Under the pieces are notes generated by a model that saw only the letters and a program-made list of their open reading frames with translations, did not search any database and was not told the DNA's origin. Below are positions 35,126 to 43,446 of a stretch of 64,000 nucleotides of DNA, piece after piece. Within the stretch, counting starts at the first letter, position 1. Every line of letters starts with the position of its first letter. The translations under genes and the position numbers were made by a program. Location: the NCBI RefSeq assembly GCF_001467825.1, contig NZ_LNYK01000030.1, forward strand, positions 426 through 64,425, in the 5' to 3' direction. Origin of the DNA: Legionella londiniensis (GTDB lineage Bacteria; Pseudomonadota; Gammaproteobacteria; Legionellales; Legionellaceae).

Positions 35126-35365
35126 ATGGATCATCATTCAAAACTGGACATCTATAAAGGGATGATTCAGTACATTTTAGACTCAACACATTACACCCTG
35201 AAAAATATCGCAGATCTGTCGGGTGCATCGATAGAGAATATTCGAGCAATTTACTGTCATAACGCTATACCAAGCAGTTTCAAATCTGAGATGCAATTAA
35301 TGAAGCTCTATCAAATTATTCTTGAAATCAGCACAAATCCAAAGAATCAGTCTTTGGCAGGATAG
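35126..35365 (+). CDS. Small HTH protein near the integrase
   Basis: From the ATG at 35126, with TAAGGAG at good distance, it is 79 residues. YTLKNIADLSGASIENIRAIYCHNAIP has the pattern of a helix-turn-helix. It lies rightward of the phased operators and upstream of the excisionase-like gene, so it may be a regulator of excision. No named family is recognised. Confidence 0.6.
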   Translation: MDHHSKLDIYKGMIQYILDSTHYTLKNIADLSGASIENIRAIYCHNAIPSSFKSEMQLMKLYQIILEISTNPKNQSLAG

Positions 35366-35395
35366 TTTTCATAAATAAAGAAGGAAGTTTTGATT

Positions 35396-35602
35396 ATGAA
35401 ATGGGTAAAACTTAAAAAATATTGCGAAAACACAGGTGACACCACCAATGCTGTGCACTGTAAAAGAAAGAGAGGTATGTGGCTCGATGGTTTGCATTGC
35501 AAGCTTGGTCCTGATGGTAATTTATGGATTAATATAGTGGAGGTTGAAAAATGGGTGGAAAACGGCGATCAAGCAACACTCCAAAAACTCCAACAGGCGT
35601 AG
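35396..35602 (+). CDS. xis: Excisionase-like protein
   Basis: The 68-residue protein (MKWVKLKKYCENTGDTTNAV...WLDGLHCKLGPDGNLWINIVEVEKWV) matches the winged-helix excisionase-like layout seen next to tyrosine integrases. I chose the ATG at 35396 rather than the TTG at 35390; AAGGAAG lies upstream. It overlaps the integrase start by 52 bases, a common xis-int arrangement. It would bend attachment-site DNA for excision. Confidence 0.78.
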   Translation: MKWVKLKKYCENTGDTTNAVHCKRKRGMWLDGLHCKLGPDGNLWINIVEVEKWVENGDQATLQKLQQA

Positions 35603-36744
35603 AGGTAAGGCGTTGGAACTCAGGAAAAACCACTCTTAGAATAAGTTTTTATTACAGGGGGGTACAATGCCGCGAAACATTAAAGTTGGAAGTTACCCCT
35701 AGCAATATTAAATATGCAGAAAGATTGCGTTGTGAAATAATCAACACCATTGAACGTGGTACATTTTCCTATGCAGACTATTTTCCACAATCAAATTTAG
35801 CGAGAAGATTTGGTCATGTCAAAACCAATATCACAATCGGCGAGTTGCTCAGAGATTTTTTAGACCAGATAAAGGCAACCCGTGAGCATAGTACTTATAT
35901 CGGTTACAAAAAAGTATGCGAGGCACATCTTATTCCTTATTTTGGTGAGGTAGCCTTGCAGGACTTAAAGCCAGCCTTCATTCGAGAATGGATACGTGGC
36001 CTGCAAGTTACCTCAAAAACGGTCAGTAACCTTCTCATTCCTCTACGTGCAATCATTGAACAAGCACTCAATGATGAGTACATCAAAAGTAACCCACTGG
36101 ATAAAATTGTTATTTCTAAGTTGTTAAGCAAACAAACCAGCAAAAGCACTTTCAAAGTAGACCCATTTGATAAAAATGAGGTCAAAGCTATTTTAGATGC
36201 AACGCATCACGAACAGATCAGAAATCTTTTTCAGTTTGCTTTTTTCACTGGATTGCGAACATCGGAACTTATAGCTCTTGAATGGGAGGATATCGATTTA
36301 GCTAATGGGATAATAAATGTTGTCAGGGCTGTTGTTAAAAAACAGGTTAAGGGAACTAAAACCATTGCAGGCAAACGCCAAGTAATGTTGCTTCCTCCTG
36401 CTATTGAGGCACTTAACACACAAATGAAATATACATTTGATATTGGGAAACGGGTATTTCATAATCCACGCACGAATCACCCATGGGAAACTGATCACCA
36501 AATACGGCGCACTGCTTGGGTGCATACAATTAAGAGAGCTGGTATTCGTTACAGAAACCCTTATCAAACAAGACATACTTATGCCTCTATGATGCTATCG
36601 GGTGGTGAAAATATTATGTGGGTTGCAAGCCAAATGGGGCATGTTGATACTGAAATGGTGATGAAGACCTATGGTAAGTGGATTCCTAATGATGCATCGA
36701 AAAAAGGATATCGGACAATAAATAATTGGGAAACATATATTTAG
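35551..36744 (+). CDS. int: Tyrosine site-specific integrase of the element
   Basis: The 397-residue protein has an arm-type DNA-binding N-terminus (WNSGKTTLRISFYYRGVQCRETL, DUF3596-like), a SAM-like core-binding domain at about 90-175 and a catalytic domain. The catalytic residues are visible: Arg in TGLRTSELIALEW, H-x-x-R as TRHTYASMML, GH in SQMGHVD, and the nucleophile Tyr in VMKTYGKW. It lies at the ssrA-proximal end with att sites carrying the tmRNA 3' end, so it should catalyse insertion there. Confidence 0.95.
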   Translation: MGGKRRSSNTPKTPTGVEVRRWNSGKTTLRISFYYRGVQCRETLKLEVTPSNIKYAERLRCEIINTIERGTFSYADYFPQSNLARRFGHVKTNITIGELLRDFLDQIKATREHSTYIGYKKVCEAHLIPYFGEVALQDLKPAFIREWIRGLQVTSKTVSNLLIPLRAIIEQALNDEYIKSNPLDKIVISKLLSKQTSKSTFKVDPFDKNEVKAILDATHHEQIRNLFQFAFFTGLRTSELIALEWEDIDLANGIINVVRAVVKKQVKGTKTIAGKRQVMLLPPAIEALNTQMKYTFDIGKRVFHNPRTNHPWETDHQIRRTAWVHTIKRAGIRYRNPYQTRHTYASMMLSGGENIMWVASQMGHVDTEMVMKTYGKWIPNDASKKGYRTINNWETYI

Positions 36745-37017
36745 CGATTGAAACCTACGATATTTTATATCTTGCAGAAAATGCACAACTTATTCACAAA
36801 AAATTCACAAGTTATCCTCTAGTATAAAATTATAGATCAATATATAGTTAATAAAGTGGGTTTAAATAACAATATGTTGTGTTTATAGCTGCTATTAGAA
36901 AAGATCATTACAGAAACGGACTTGTAATGATCCTCCTAAGCATTCTTAATGTGAGAATTTAGATTGTAGCGGAGTCTCCCACTATTGGAAAGTCCCTCAA
37001 TAATGGAGGTCGATCAA
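36745..37017. other. AT-rich gene-free stretch after the integrase
   Basis: No ORF, repeat or clear terminator is seen. Only the last 15 bases matter visibly: AATGGAGGTCGATCA is a strong ribosome-binding site for the small ORF at 37018. Confidence 0.5.
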
Positions 37018-37131
37018 ATGGCTAAAGATAAATGCAGACCAGTAAGAGATAGTAAAAAGCCTGGTCCTAAAACGGTAGAAGTAAAAAAGCACCAACGTAG
37101 CAAGCCAAAACCAATTCCTGGTAAGTGCTAA
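37018..37131 (+). CDS. Very small basic protein, unknown
   Basis: This 37-residue ORF is too short for most callers, but it is preceded by a strong GGAGG 8 bases before the ATG and followed at once by a strong hairpin. The product is Lys/Pro-rich with two Cys near its ends (MAKDKCRPVRDSKKPGPK...PIPGKC). It resembles no family I know; nucleic-acid binding is a guess from charge. Confidence 0.55.
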   Translation: MAKDKCRPVRDSKKPGPKTVEVKKHQRSKPKPIPGKC

Positions 37132-37138
37132 TTAATCG

Positions 37139-37166
37139 AAGTACCCCTTGATCTTAAGGGGTACTT
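37139..37166 (+). terminator. Perfect 11-bp hairpin after the small ORF
   Basis: The arms AAGTACCCCTT (37139-37149) and AAGGGGTACTT (37156-37166) are separated by GATCTT. A weak T-rich stretch (TATCAACTTT) follows. It probably terminates the transcript of the 37-residue ORF. Confidence 0.7.
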
Positions 37167-37328
37167 ATCAACTTTACCCTAATTATAGAAAACCTATTAA
37201 GGTGTTGTGTTATTAACTGATAAGTGCTTCGAAATTGAGAATGACCCGAAAGATTTTCATATTTGCGAAAGACCCGATTAGTTTAAACTAGTATTCCCCG
37301 CGGCTTGCCGCGGTTGCTTAATAGGAAA

Positions 37329-37358
37329 GTTTGAAAACCATAGGTTTTCGAGTCAAAC
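37329..37358 (+). promoter_or_regulatory. Hairpin in the tnpA leader
   Basis: AAAACC (37334-37339) and GGTTTT (37343-37348) form a tight stem enclosed by GTTTG (37329-37333) and CAAAC (37354-37358). It sits 9 bases before the tnpA ATG. IS200 leaders are known to fold and limit tnpA translation; here this is inference from position. Confidence 0.5.
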
Positions 37359-37366
37359 TATTGCGT

Positions 37367-37795
37367 ATGACCCTCAAACGGGCAAGCCACTGCGTGTACC
37401 AGACGCATTATCATATTGTATTTCCCGTGAAATATCGGAAGTCATTGTTGAGCGACGAGATCACATCAGCCATAAAATCTATTGCGGTTGAGATAGGTGA
37501 GCGATATGAGATCGACTTTGAGCAACTGGGCTGCGATAAAAATCACATTCATATTCTTTGCTCATTTCATCCAAAATACAGCATTGGTGAAGTTGTGAGG
37601 AAATTTAAAAGTATCACTGCACGTGAGTTATTTAAGCAGTATCCATTACTAAAGAAAGAACTGTGGGGTGGGGAGTTTTGGTCTGATGGATATTACGTTT
37701 CGACGGTAGGTGAACGCGGGGACTGGAAGGTGGTTGAGCGTTATGTAAAAAATCAGGGTAAGGAGTCGGAAACGAAGCAGTTACGCCTCCTCTGA
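37367..37795 (+). CDS. tnpA: IS200-family Y1 transposase TnpA
   Basis: The 142-residue protein is of normal size for the family. The metal-binding HUH motif is HIH in DKNHIHILCSF. The catalytic tyrosine lies in VERYVKNQGKE, and YYVSTVGERG precedes it. The start at 37367 (MTLKRASHCVYQTHYH) matches the conserved N-terminus; the earlier TTG at 37331 lies in the leader hairpin. It appears intact. Confidence 0.92.
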   Translation: MTLKRASHCVYQTHYHIVFPVKYRKSLLSDEITSAIKSIAVEIGERYEIDFEQLGCDKNHIHILCSFHPKYSIGEVVRKFKSITARELFKQYPLLKKELWGGEFWSDGYYVSTVGERGDWKVVERYVKNQGKESETKQLRLL

Positions 37796-37893
37796 TACCC
37801 CGTGGCTTGCCACGGGGAGGTTCATTAGCAAATAAACCCTTTGAGAACCCGTGGATGAGCCGGATACATGAAAACCCTTATAAATCAAGGGGT

Positions 37894-37925
37894 TAATTGG
37901 TGGAGGCGGCGGGAATCGAACCCGC
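37894..37925. repeat. attR: tmRNA 3' end at the right boundary
   Basis: This is the 32-bp match to 10218-10249. It forms the 3' end of the intact ssrA gene plus four flanking bases, so integration restores the RNA gene. Confidence 0.93.
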
Positions 37926-38291
37926 GTCCGCAAATCCTCTGCCTTTGGCTCTACATGCTTAGCGTGGTCTATGAATTTAACCGTGCACCCTCCGACCGGC
38001 AGGATGGTACGCGGCGGTTCCCTGAGTTTCGCAACCTGGTGCGGGACAAACCAGATTGCTAGCTTATTTCTTATGACCGTTGAGTCGATACCAATAAGCA
38101 GGCTCGGTCAACGGGGCGCTGGTTTTATGGCAGCGCACGGCGGTTACACCATCAAAGCTTACGCAGCGATAGCTTCACCTGCAAAGTTTTCATCGTTTGC
38201 ATTTATATTTAAGTGAGTCTGTTTTTCGAGAGATCTCATTCTCGGCATGCACCTTAGGTTTCGCAACCCACGTCGAAGCCAGGTCGCCCCC
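37898..38291 (-). ncRNA. ssrA: tmRNA (ssrA)
   Basis: tmRNA rescues stalled ribosomes and tags the nascent peptide. Read on the - strand the RNA starts GGGGGCGACCTGGCTTCGAC and ends CCGCCTCCACCA with the CCA encoded. The tag reading frame lies at 38159-38200 and encodes ANDENFAGEAIAA with stop TAA, a typical gamma-proteobacterial tag. Its 3' end is the integration target of the element. The length is 394 nt before processing. Confidence 0.96.
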
Positions 38292-38335
38292 AGATACAAT
38301 TTAATTATAACACAGAATTGCCAAAGGCGTATTCA

Positions 38336-39757
38336 TTATCCGCTGACCGGTTCATGTTCCATAGCCTGCTTAAGCTTTTTGGGTACCTGAGTTTCGATGT
38401 TATGATGATTTAAAAAATGCTGTAAATCTTCAGGGGTTCCAAGCCCCCACATTTTATCCACCGCATAGGCCTTAAATTTCAACCCATCGGCTATGGCTTC
38501 GTTATAAACAGGCGCCACATAAAATTCATTGTTGACGCGAATATTTTTAGCGATCATCTGCTTGGCGTAACGCACATAATCCTGACCGCGCGTCCAGTAA
38601 TAAATGCCTACTGTTGCCTGATTGGAAATCACTTCTTTCTCGCGCAATAAGGCTACATTGCCATGCTCATCGAGGCGGATATAGCTCCATTTGGGGTGCG
38701 TGCTTTCAAAAGTCAGAATGCCGCCATCTATATGCGGCGCATTCATGGCATGGAAGAAAGCGCCGCTCTCCCATTCGATATATTGATCCGAATTGGCAAT
38801 CAATAATGGCGCATCATTGTCAATGTACCGCTCGGCCAAAAGCGTGCTGCAGCAAGCGCCTTCAGTGACACCATCGGTGATGATGATCTTGCAGCCAGGC
38901 GCTATGATTTTCAGCATAGATTCAAGATGATAAGCCTCGTAATGGTCCCGACGGACAATAAAAATAAAATTGGCAGATACATTTAAATTTTCCACCGCCA
39001 GTTGGATCATCGGTTTTTCGCCTATGCTGATTAATGGCTTCGGAAAAGTAAAGCCGGCATTGACAAAGCGGCTTCCGGCACCTGCCATGGGAATTAGCAC
39101 ATTCATGGTTTCATCAGTCCATTTTGCTGAAACCACCTGTTTTTGCATATGTTGATAAATCCTGGCAACAGTGACATCAGCAGGACTTTTGACCGCACAT
39201 AAATTAGCACCTGACGAAATGGCAGCAGTGCGCCCGACATAAGAATCCTCAACTATTAAAGTTTCTTTGGGCAAGACTTTCTCCTTAATCATCGCGCGCC
39301 AGTACATTTCAGGATGAGGCTTTGGCGAATGGACATCCTGGTTGGAAATAAAATAATCCACATAATGCATCAATTCCATTTTCAGCAAAATTTGTTTCAC
39401 CGTCTCCCTGATGGAATTGGAGCAGACATATATCTTAAAATTATCCTGCTTTAACTGTTTAAAAAGTCTACTGATTTCAGGATCAGGGGCAAGCATTTCA
39501 TCAATCACTTGAAAAGTGAGCTGCTGTTTTTTCTCCCAGATGCGCGGATGCAGATTTGTATCGAGTCCACGGGTCTCGCTTAACAAATCAAGCTTGCGTT
39601 TGGTGCTCAAGCCATCAAATAATTGCAGATGATCTCTCCTGGATATGACAAAGCGCTCATCAACCGAAGCCAGAGCCCGGTTTAGGGCCACAAAGTGATG
39701 CTCGCGGGTGTCAACCAATACACCATCCAAATCAAAAATCACAAGTTTTATATTCAT
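38336..39757 (-). CDS. Fused HAD phosphatase and sugar/choline nucleotidyltransferase
   Basis: From the ATG at 39757 (ATGA-coupled to the licD-like stop) the protein is 473 residues. Residues 1-210 form a HAD hydrolase (FDLDGVLVDT, later VEDSYVGRTAA). From about 225 a nucleotidyltransferase begins: NVLIPMAGAGSRF...FTFPKPLISIGEKPMI, with LLIANSDQYIEW. LicC-like enzymes make activated phosphocholine or sugars for LicD, and the neighbour is LicD, so the pair likely decorates a surface glycan. The substrate is inference. Confidence 0.85.
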   Translation of the reverse strand: MNIKLVIFDLDGVLVDTREHHFVALNRALASVDERFVISRRDHLQLFDGLSTKRKLDLLSETRGLDTNLHPRIWEKKQQLTFQVIDEMLAPDPEISRLFKQLKQDNFKIYVCSNSIRETVKQILLKMELMHYVDYFISNQDVHSPKPHPEMYWRAMIKEKVLPKETLIVEDSYVGRTAAISSGANLCAVKSPADVTVARIYQHMQKQVVSAKWTDETMNVLIPMAGAGSRFVNAGFTFPKPLISIGEKPMIQLAVENLNVSANFIFIVRRDHYEAYHLESMLKIIAPGCKIIITDGVTEGACCSTLLAERYIDNDAPLLIANSDQYIEWESGAFFHAMNAPHIDGGILTFESTHPKWSYIRLDEHGNVALLREKEVISNQATVGIYYWTRGQDYVRYAKQMIAKNIRVNNEFYVAPVYNEAIADGLKFKAYAVDKMWGLGTPEDLQHFLNHHNIETQVPKKLKQAMEHEPVSG

Positions 39758-40611
39758 GGCGCAACTCCAAGCTCCGGAATTAATGTCCGGCAATGCTTCA
39801 TAATTCGCGCCTCTTCAGGCGGCAGGCGCATATAATCACCATAAAGCTGCTGCAAAATAACTTCAAACCGATTGGGAATATTAAATTGGCCGCCCTCAAA
39901 GTGCGCCCGCTTTAAAGGATAGATATCCTCATAACACACCAGATTGGAGTTAACGCAATCATAGCCATACCCAAGATAGGGGCTTTCAAAAGTTCGTGCT
40001 TTTGCAATGATGGCATTTAATTTTTTTTCAAGCATTGACTTGGAAAATAGGCGAGAAAGCGCGCGGTACAAACCGGCGTAATGACCCGAAGGTACTGTAC
40101 TGTATTTGCTTTGCAATAAACGAAGTATTTTTTTGGCTAAAAACTTATTGCGCTTTCGTATTTTTTTTTCGGTAGCCATTTTGTCATAGACAAAGACATC
40201 AATAAAAATCCCTTGCTGGTACGGCTCATTCCCTGTTTCATGCAGTTCGATGAAAAGACTGTTGCGATCCCGGATTTTTAATGGCGCTGACAAATTAAAA
40301 TAGCCGGGGTCAAGTTGTGCTGTTTGCAACCCCAGATGATCGGGCAATTCTTCGGGCGCAAGATGCAAAAAAGCCTCATAACTCTCACGTGGCATGGAGA
40401 TATCCAAATCATCATCCCATGGGATAAAACCCTGATGGCGCACAGCACCTAAAAGCGTGCCGCCTTCCAGCCAATAATCAAGGCCATGTTTTGCACAAAT
40501 TTTATCCACTGCTTCAAGCATTGCAAGCATCTTAAGCTGCGCTTGGCGCAAACGGCCATCCTGCATGGCAGTGGCAGCTGAGAAAGCACCTTGGTTGTCA
40601 TATAAACTCAT
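39754..40611 (-). CDS. LicD-family phosphotransferase
   Basis: The 285-residue protein has the LicD signature: YWLEGGTLLGAVRHQGFIPWDDDLDISMPR at about 46-75, with the DDD-x-D metal residues. LicD proteins move phosphocholine or related groups onto surface sugars. It forms a two-gene operon with the HAD-nucleotidyltransferase fusion. Confidence 0.9.
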   Translation of the reverse strand: MSLYDNQGAFSAATAMQDGRLRQAQLKMLAMLEAVDKICAKHGLDYWLEGGTLLGAVRHQGFIPWDDDLDISMPRESYEAFLHLAPEELPDHLGLQTAQLDPGYFNLSAPLKIRDRNSLFIELHETGNEPYQQGIFIDVFVYDKMATEKKIRKRNKFLAKKILRLLQSKYSTVPSGHYAGLYRALSRLFSKSMLEKKLNAIIAKARTFESPYLGYGYDCVNSNLVCYEDIYPLKRAHFEGGQFNIPNRFEVILQQLYGDYMRLPPEEARIMKHCRTLIPELGVAP

Positions 40612-40674
40612 ACAATGCCTGCAAAAATATAAAATTCAGGCATTATAAAAGGTTCAATTGAGTATGGATAGTCC

Positions 40675-41181
40675 CTATTGTTTATCCTGCAGCAGCTTCT
40701 CAATGGCCTGGCGGATAGTGGTCATGGAAGCCAGCGGCCCATAGCGCCCAAGTACCCGGCCTTCCTGCGATATCAAAAATTTGGTGAAATTCCAGGGCAC
40801 AAGAATAAATGGCTTTTTCTCAATATGGCTTGCGAGATAAGCATACAGAGGGCTTTGCCGGCTGCCCCTGACATCAACCTTGCCAAATAAAGGAAAGCTC
40901 ACCCTAAAACAGCTTTCGGCAAATGTTTTGATTTCTTCATGGCTGCCCGGCTCCTGATGCAAAAACTGATTACAAGGAAAACCAAGTACAACAAACCCCC
41001 TCTCCTTATATTCCTGATATAAGGCTTCAAGCATTGCATACTGTTTAGTGAAACTGCAGCGGCTTGCCACATTAACAATTAACAAGACTTTTCCCTTAAA
41101 AGGCTCAAGGTTAGTCTTCTCTCCATTGATGGTTGTTACTGGTACATGATACAAGTCATCTGCTTGATTTTTATGATTCAT
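40675..41181 (-). CDS. Glutathione/thioredoxin peroxidase (GPx family, Cys type)
   Basis: The 168-residue protein reduces peroxides in the cytoplasm. The peroxidatic residue is Cys42 in NVASRCSFTKQY, in the place of selenocysteine. GFPCNQFLHQEPG and the late WNFTKFLI complete the family's active-site tetrad. No signal peptide is seen. It stands alone; the 194 bp to prlC holds nothing convincing. Confidence 0.92.
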   Translation of the reverse strand: MNHKNQADDLYHVPVTTINGEKTNLEPFKGKVLLIVNVASRCSFTKQYAMLEALYQEYKERGFVVLGFPCNQFLHQEPGSHEEIKTFAESCFRVSFPLFGKVDVRGSRQSPLYAYLASHIEKKPFILVPWNFTKFLISQEGRVLGRYGPLASMTTIRQAIEKLLQDKQ

Positions 41182-41375
41182 AGTTTTTTCTTAGCCAAAA
41201 AAGAAATTAAAGGTTCATATAGTTTTGTAAATAAATTGGAGTAAGCTTCAAAACCTGGAAGAAAAAGAGATTGAGCGACGTATGCAAAAACGTGACCGTT
41301 ACAGCAAAGGCCCTAATCGCTGGTAAATAGCGCAGCGGCATTGGCCAACCCAATACCGCCAAAATAGCTATCGGT

Positions 41376-43388
41376 TTATTGAATCCCATTATGTTTTAAC
41401 AAAGCGTCAACGCTTGCTTTTCTCCCCCGAAAATCAATAAATGCCTCTTCTGCTTTCTTTGAGCCCCCAACTTCCAGGATGCAGCGCAGGAAATCGCGCC
41501 CGGTTTTAGGATTAAACACCCCTTCTTCCTCAAAGCGGGCAAACGCATCGCTCGATAAAACTTCTGCCCATTTATAGCTGTAATACCCTGCCGCATAACC
41601 ACCGCCAAAAATATGAGTAAAGCTGTGCTGAAAACGGTTGTATGGAGCGACAGGCACCACACTGACCTTGCTGCGTACATCCTCTAGAATGGATTCAATA
41701 AAAGCAGGCTTATGGGGGTCATATTCCTGATGAATGCGAAAATCAAATAAGGAAAACTCAAGCTGACGTAACATTGCCATGGCAGACTGAAAATTTTTGG
41801 CAGCAAGCAATTGCTTGAATTTTTCGTCAGGCAAAGGTTCCCCTGTCTCTATATGAGCGCTTAAACCTTGCAGGGATTCTTTCTGCCAGCACCAGTTTTC
41901 AAAAAACTGGCTAGGCAATTCGACTGCATCCCATTCTACGCCATGAATTCCGGAAGCGCCTAAATAATCAACCTTGGTCAAGATATGATGCAAACAATGG
42001 CCCAATTCATGGAACAAGGTTAAAAGCTCATCATGGGATAAAGTGGCAGGATTGCCGCCACTTGGCTTGGCAAAATTGCACGTCAGCATGGCAACCGGCA
42101 ACTGCACGCTGCCATCGCCAAGCTTGCGCCTGCTTTGGCAGGAATCCATCCAGGCCCCTCCTCGTTTGTGCTGCCGCGCAAAGAGATCCATGTACAAATA
42201 ACCGCGGATTTCTTCTTGATCATCCATAACTTGATAGCAGCGGACATCTTGATGCCAAACATCCACGCCGTTGACTTCCTTCATGGTCATGCCAAAGAGC
42301 TTTTGAATAATGGCAAACAATCCTTCCATAACTTTGGGCAGAGGGAAATATGGCCGCAATTCCTCCTGTGTTACTGCATGAAGCGCTTCTTTCTTTTTTT
42401 CTGATAAATAAGCAATGTCCCAGGGTTTTAGTTCCTCGATTTCATAATGCTCTTTGGCAAAAGCCTGAAGAGCCGCAAAATCTTCTTCAGCCTGTGGGCG
42501 TGCGCGCCGACATAAATCCGATAAAAATTCCATGACCTCTGCGCCCGATTCTGCCATTTTTGTGGCGAGCGATAATTGAGCATAGTTGGCAAATCCTAAA
42601 AGATTGGCCTTTTCATGCCTTAACGCGAGAATTTCATCCATAACCGCTGTGTTATCAAACTTTCCGCCCTGCGGCCCCACTTCCGAAGCACGGGTCACAT
42701 AGGCATGGTACATTTCTTCCCTAAGGCTCCTGTCTTCGGCGTAGGTGATAACCGCAAGGTAACAGGGGATTTCCAGGGTTAAGACCCAGCCTGGCAAATT
42801 CTTTTCTTTAGCCTGCAATTTGGCATGATGAAGCGCATGCTCAGGCAGGCCAGCCAGTCTTTGTTCATCAGTAACATGCAAAGTATAAGCCTGAGTGGCA
42901 TCCAGCACGTTATTTTCATATTGATTGGAAAGGGCAGACAGCTTTGTTTGAATTTCTTCAAAGCGACGCTTTTTTTCAGCAGGCAGGGCAACGCCGGATA
43001 GCTTAAAATCACGCAGCGTGTCATCCAAAATTTTATTTTGTGCAGCATCGAGCGCATCTCGCGGGATGCTGGAAAGGGCAGCAAAAAGCGCCTGATTATG
43101 CCCAATAGCCGCTTCATATCCTGATAATTTTGGCAGGCATGCTTGGTAACATTCGCGAAGCTTGGCGGAATTGACGACTGCATGGAGATGGGACAGCGGG
43201 GACCAAAAGCGCTCAAGCTCATCCTCCATATCCTCAAGCGGCTGCATCAAATTATCCCAGGTGTAGGCATCATGCTTATCCAGCAATTGATCGATGGCCT
43301 GCAAATTACGGCTTAATAATTTATCAAGGTGATCAGGAAAATTGTCGACATCTATATGGCTAAAGTGCGTAAGCCTCTGTTGAGACAT
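41376..43388 (-). CDS. prlC: Oligopeptidase A (M3 metallopeptidase)
   Basis: The 670-residue cytosolic peptidase degrades short peptides and cleaved signal peptides. The zinc motif HELGH starts at His460 (with Glu461 and His464), and ASGIHGVEWDAVELPSQFFENW follows as in PrlC. Length is normal for the family. Confidence 0.95.
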   Translation of the reverse strand: MSQQRLTHFSHIDVDNFPDHLDKLLSRNLQAIDQLLDKHDAYTWDNLMQPLEDMEDELERFWSPLSHLHAVVNSAKLRECYQACLPKLSGYEAAIGHNQALFAALSSIPRDALDAAQNKILDDTLRDFKLSGVALPAEKKRRFEEIQTKLSALSNQYENNVLDATQAYTLHVTDEQRLAGLPEHALHHAKLQAKEKNLPGWVLTLEIPCYLAVITYAEDRSLREEMYHAYVTRASEVGPQGGKFDNTAVMDEILALRHEKANLLGFANYAQLSLATKMAESGAEVMEFLSDLCRRARPQAEEDFAALQAFAKEHYEIEELKPWDIAYLSEKKKEALHAVTQEELRPYFPLPKVMEGLFAIIQKLFGMTMKEVNGVDVWHQDVRCYQVMDDQEEIRGYLYMDLFARQHKRGGAWMDSCQSRRKLGDGSVQLPVAMLTCNFAKPSGGNPATLSHDELLTLFHELGHCLHHILTKVDYLGASGIHGVEWDAVELPSQFFENWCWQKESLQGLSAHIETGEPLPDEKFKQLLAAKNFQSAMAMLRQLEFSLFDFRIHQEYDPHKPAFIESILEDVRSKVSVVPVAPYNRFQHSFTHIFGGGYAAGYYSYKWAEVLSSDAFARFEEEGVFNPKTGRDFLRCILEVGGSKKAEEAFIDFRGRKASVDALLKHNGIQ

Positions 43389-43446
43389 GGGTACTCCCGG
43401 TTGAATCAGTTAAGGCAATGGAAAGGGTACTAGCTTACACATTACC

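Larger units (their letters stand above)
37285..37830 (+). mobile_element. IS200/IS605-type insertion (tnpA only)
   Basis: A tnpA gene is bracketed by subterminal hairpins with the same loop CTTG: CCGCGG-CTTG-CCGCGG at 37298-37313 on the left and CCCCGTGG-CTTG-CCACGGGG at 37798-37817 on the right. This single-strand-transposing family makes no target duplication and has such end hairpins, so the outer boundaries are approximate. There is no tnpB. It lies between the integrase and attR. Confidence 0.85.
10218..37925. mobile_element. lvh-type integrative and conjugative element inserted at the 3' end of ssrA
   Basis: A 32-bp perfect direct repeat bounds the element: 10218-10249 on the left and 37894-37925 on the right. 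It contains the 3' end of the tmRNA. Inside are a tyrosine integrase and excisionase-like gene at the ssrA end, a complete P-type T4SS with coupling protein, a relaxase with a recognisable nic region, and cargo (restriction-modification, TIR/SLATT, deaminase/VUT). Size is about 27.7 kb. From memory, the lvh region of L. pneumophila Paris also sits in the tmRNA gene and can excise. All transfer genes look intact, so mobility is plausible. Confidence 0.9.

Noticed and set aside
37868-38062. ORF reading WWRRRESNPRP
   Set aside because: A common false ORF over tRNA or tmRNA 3' ends; here it is the complement of ssrA.
41207-41389. 60-codon hydrophobic ORF between the peroxidase gene and prlC
   Set aside because: Overlaps the prlC end, no ribosome-binding site and no recognisable pattern.
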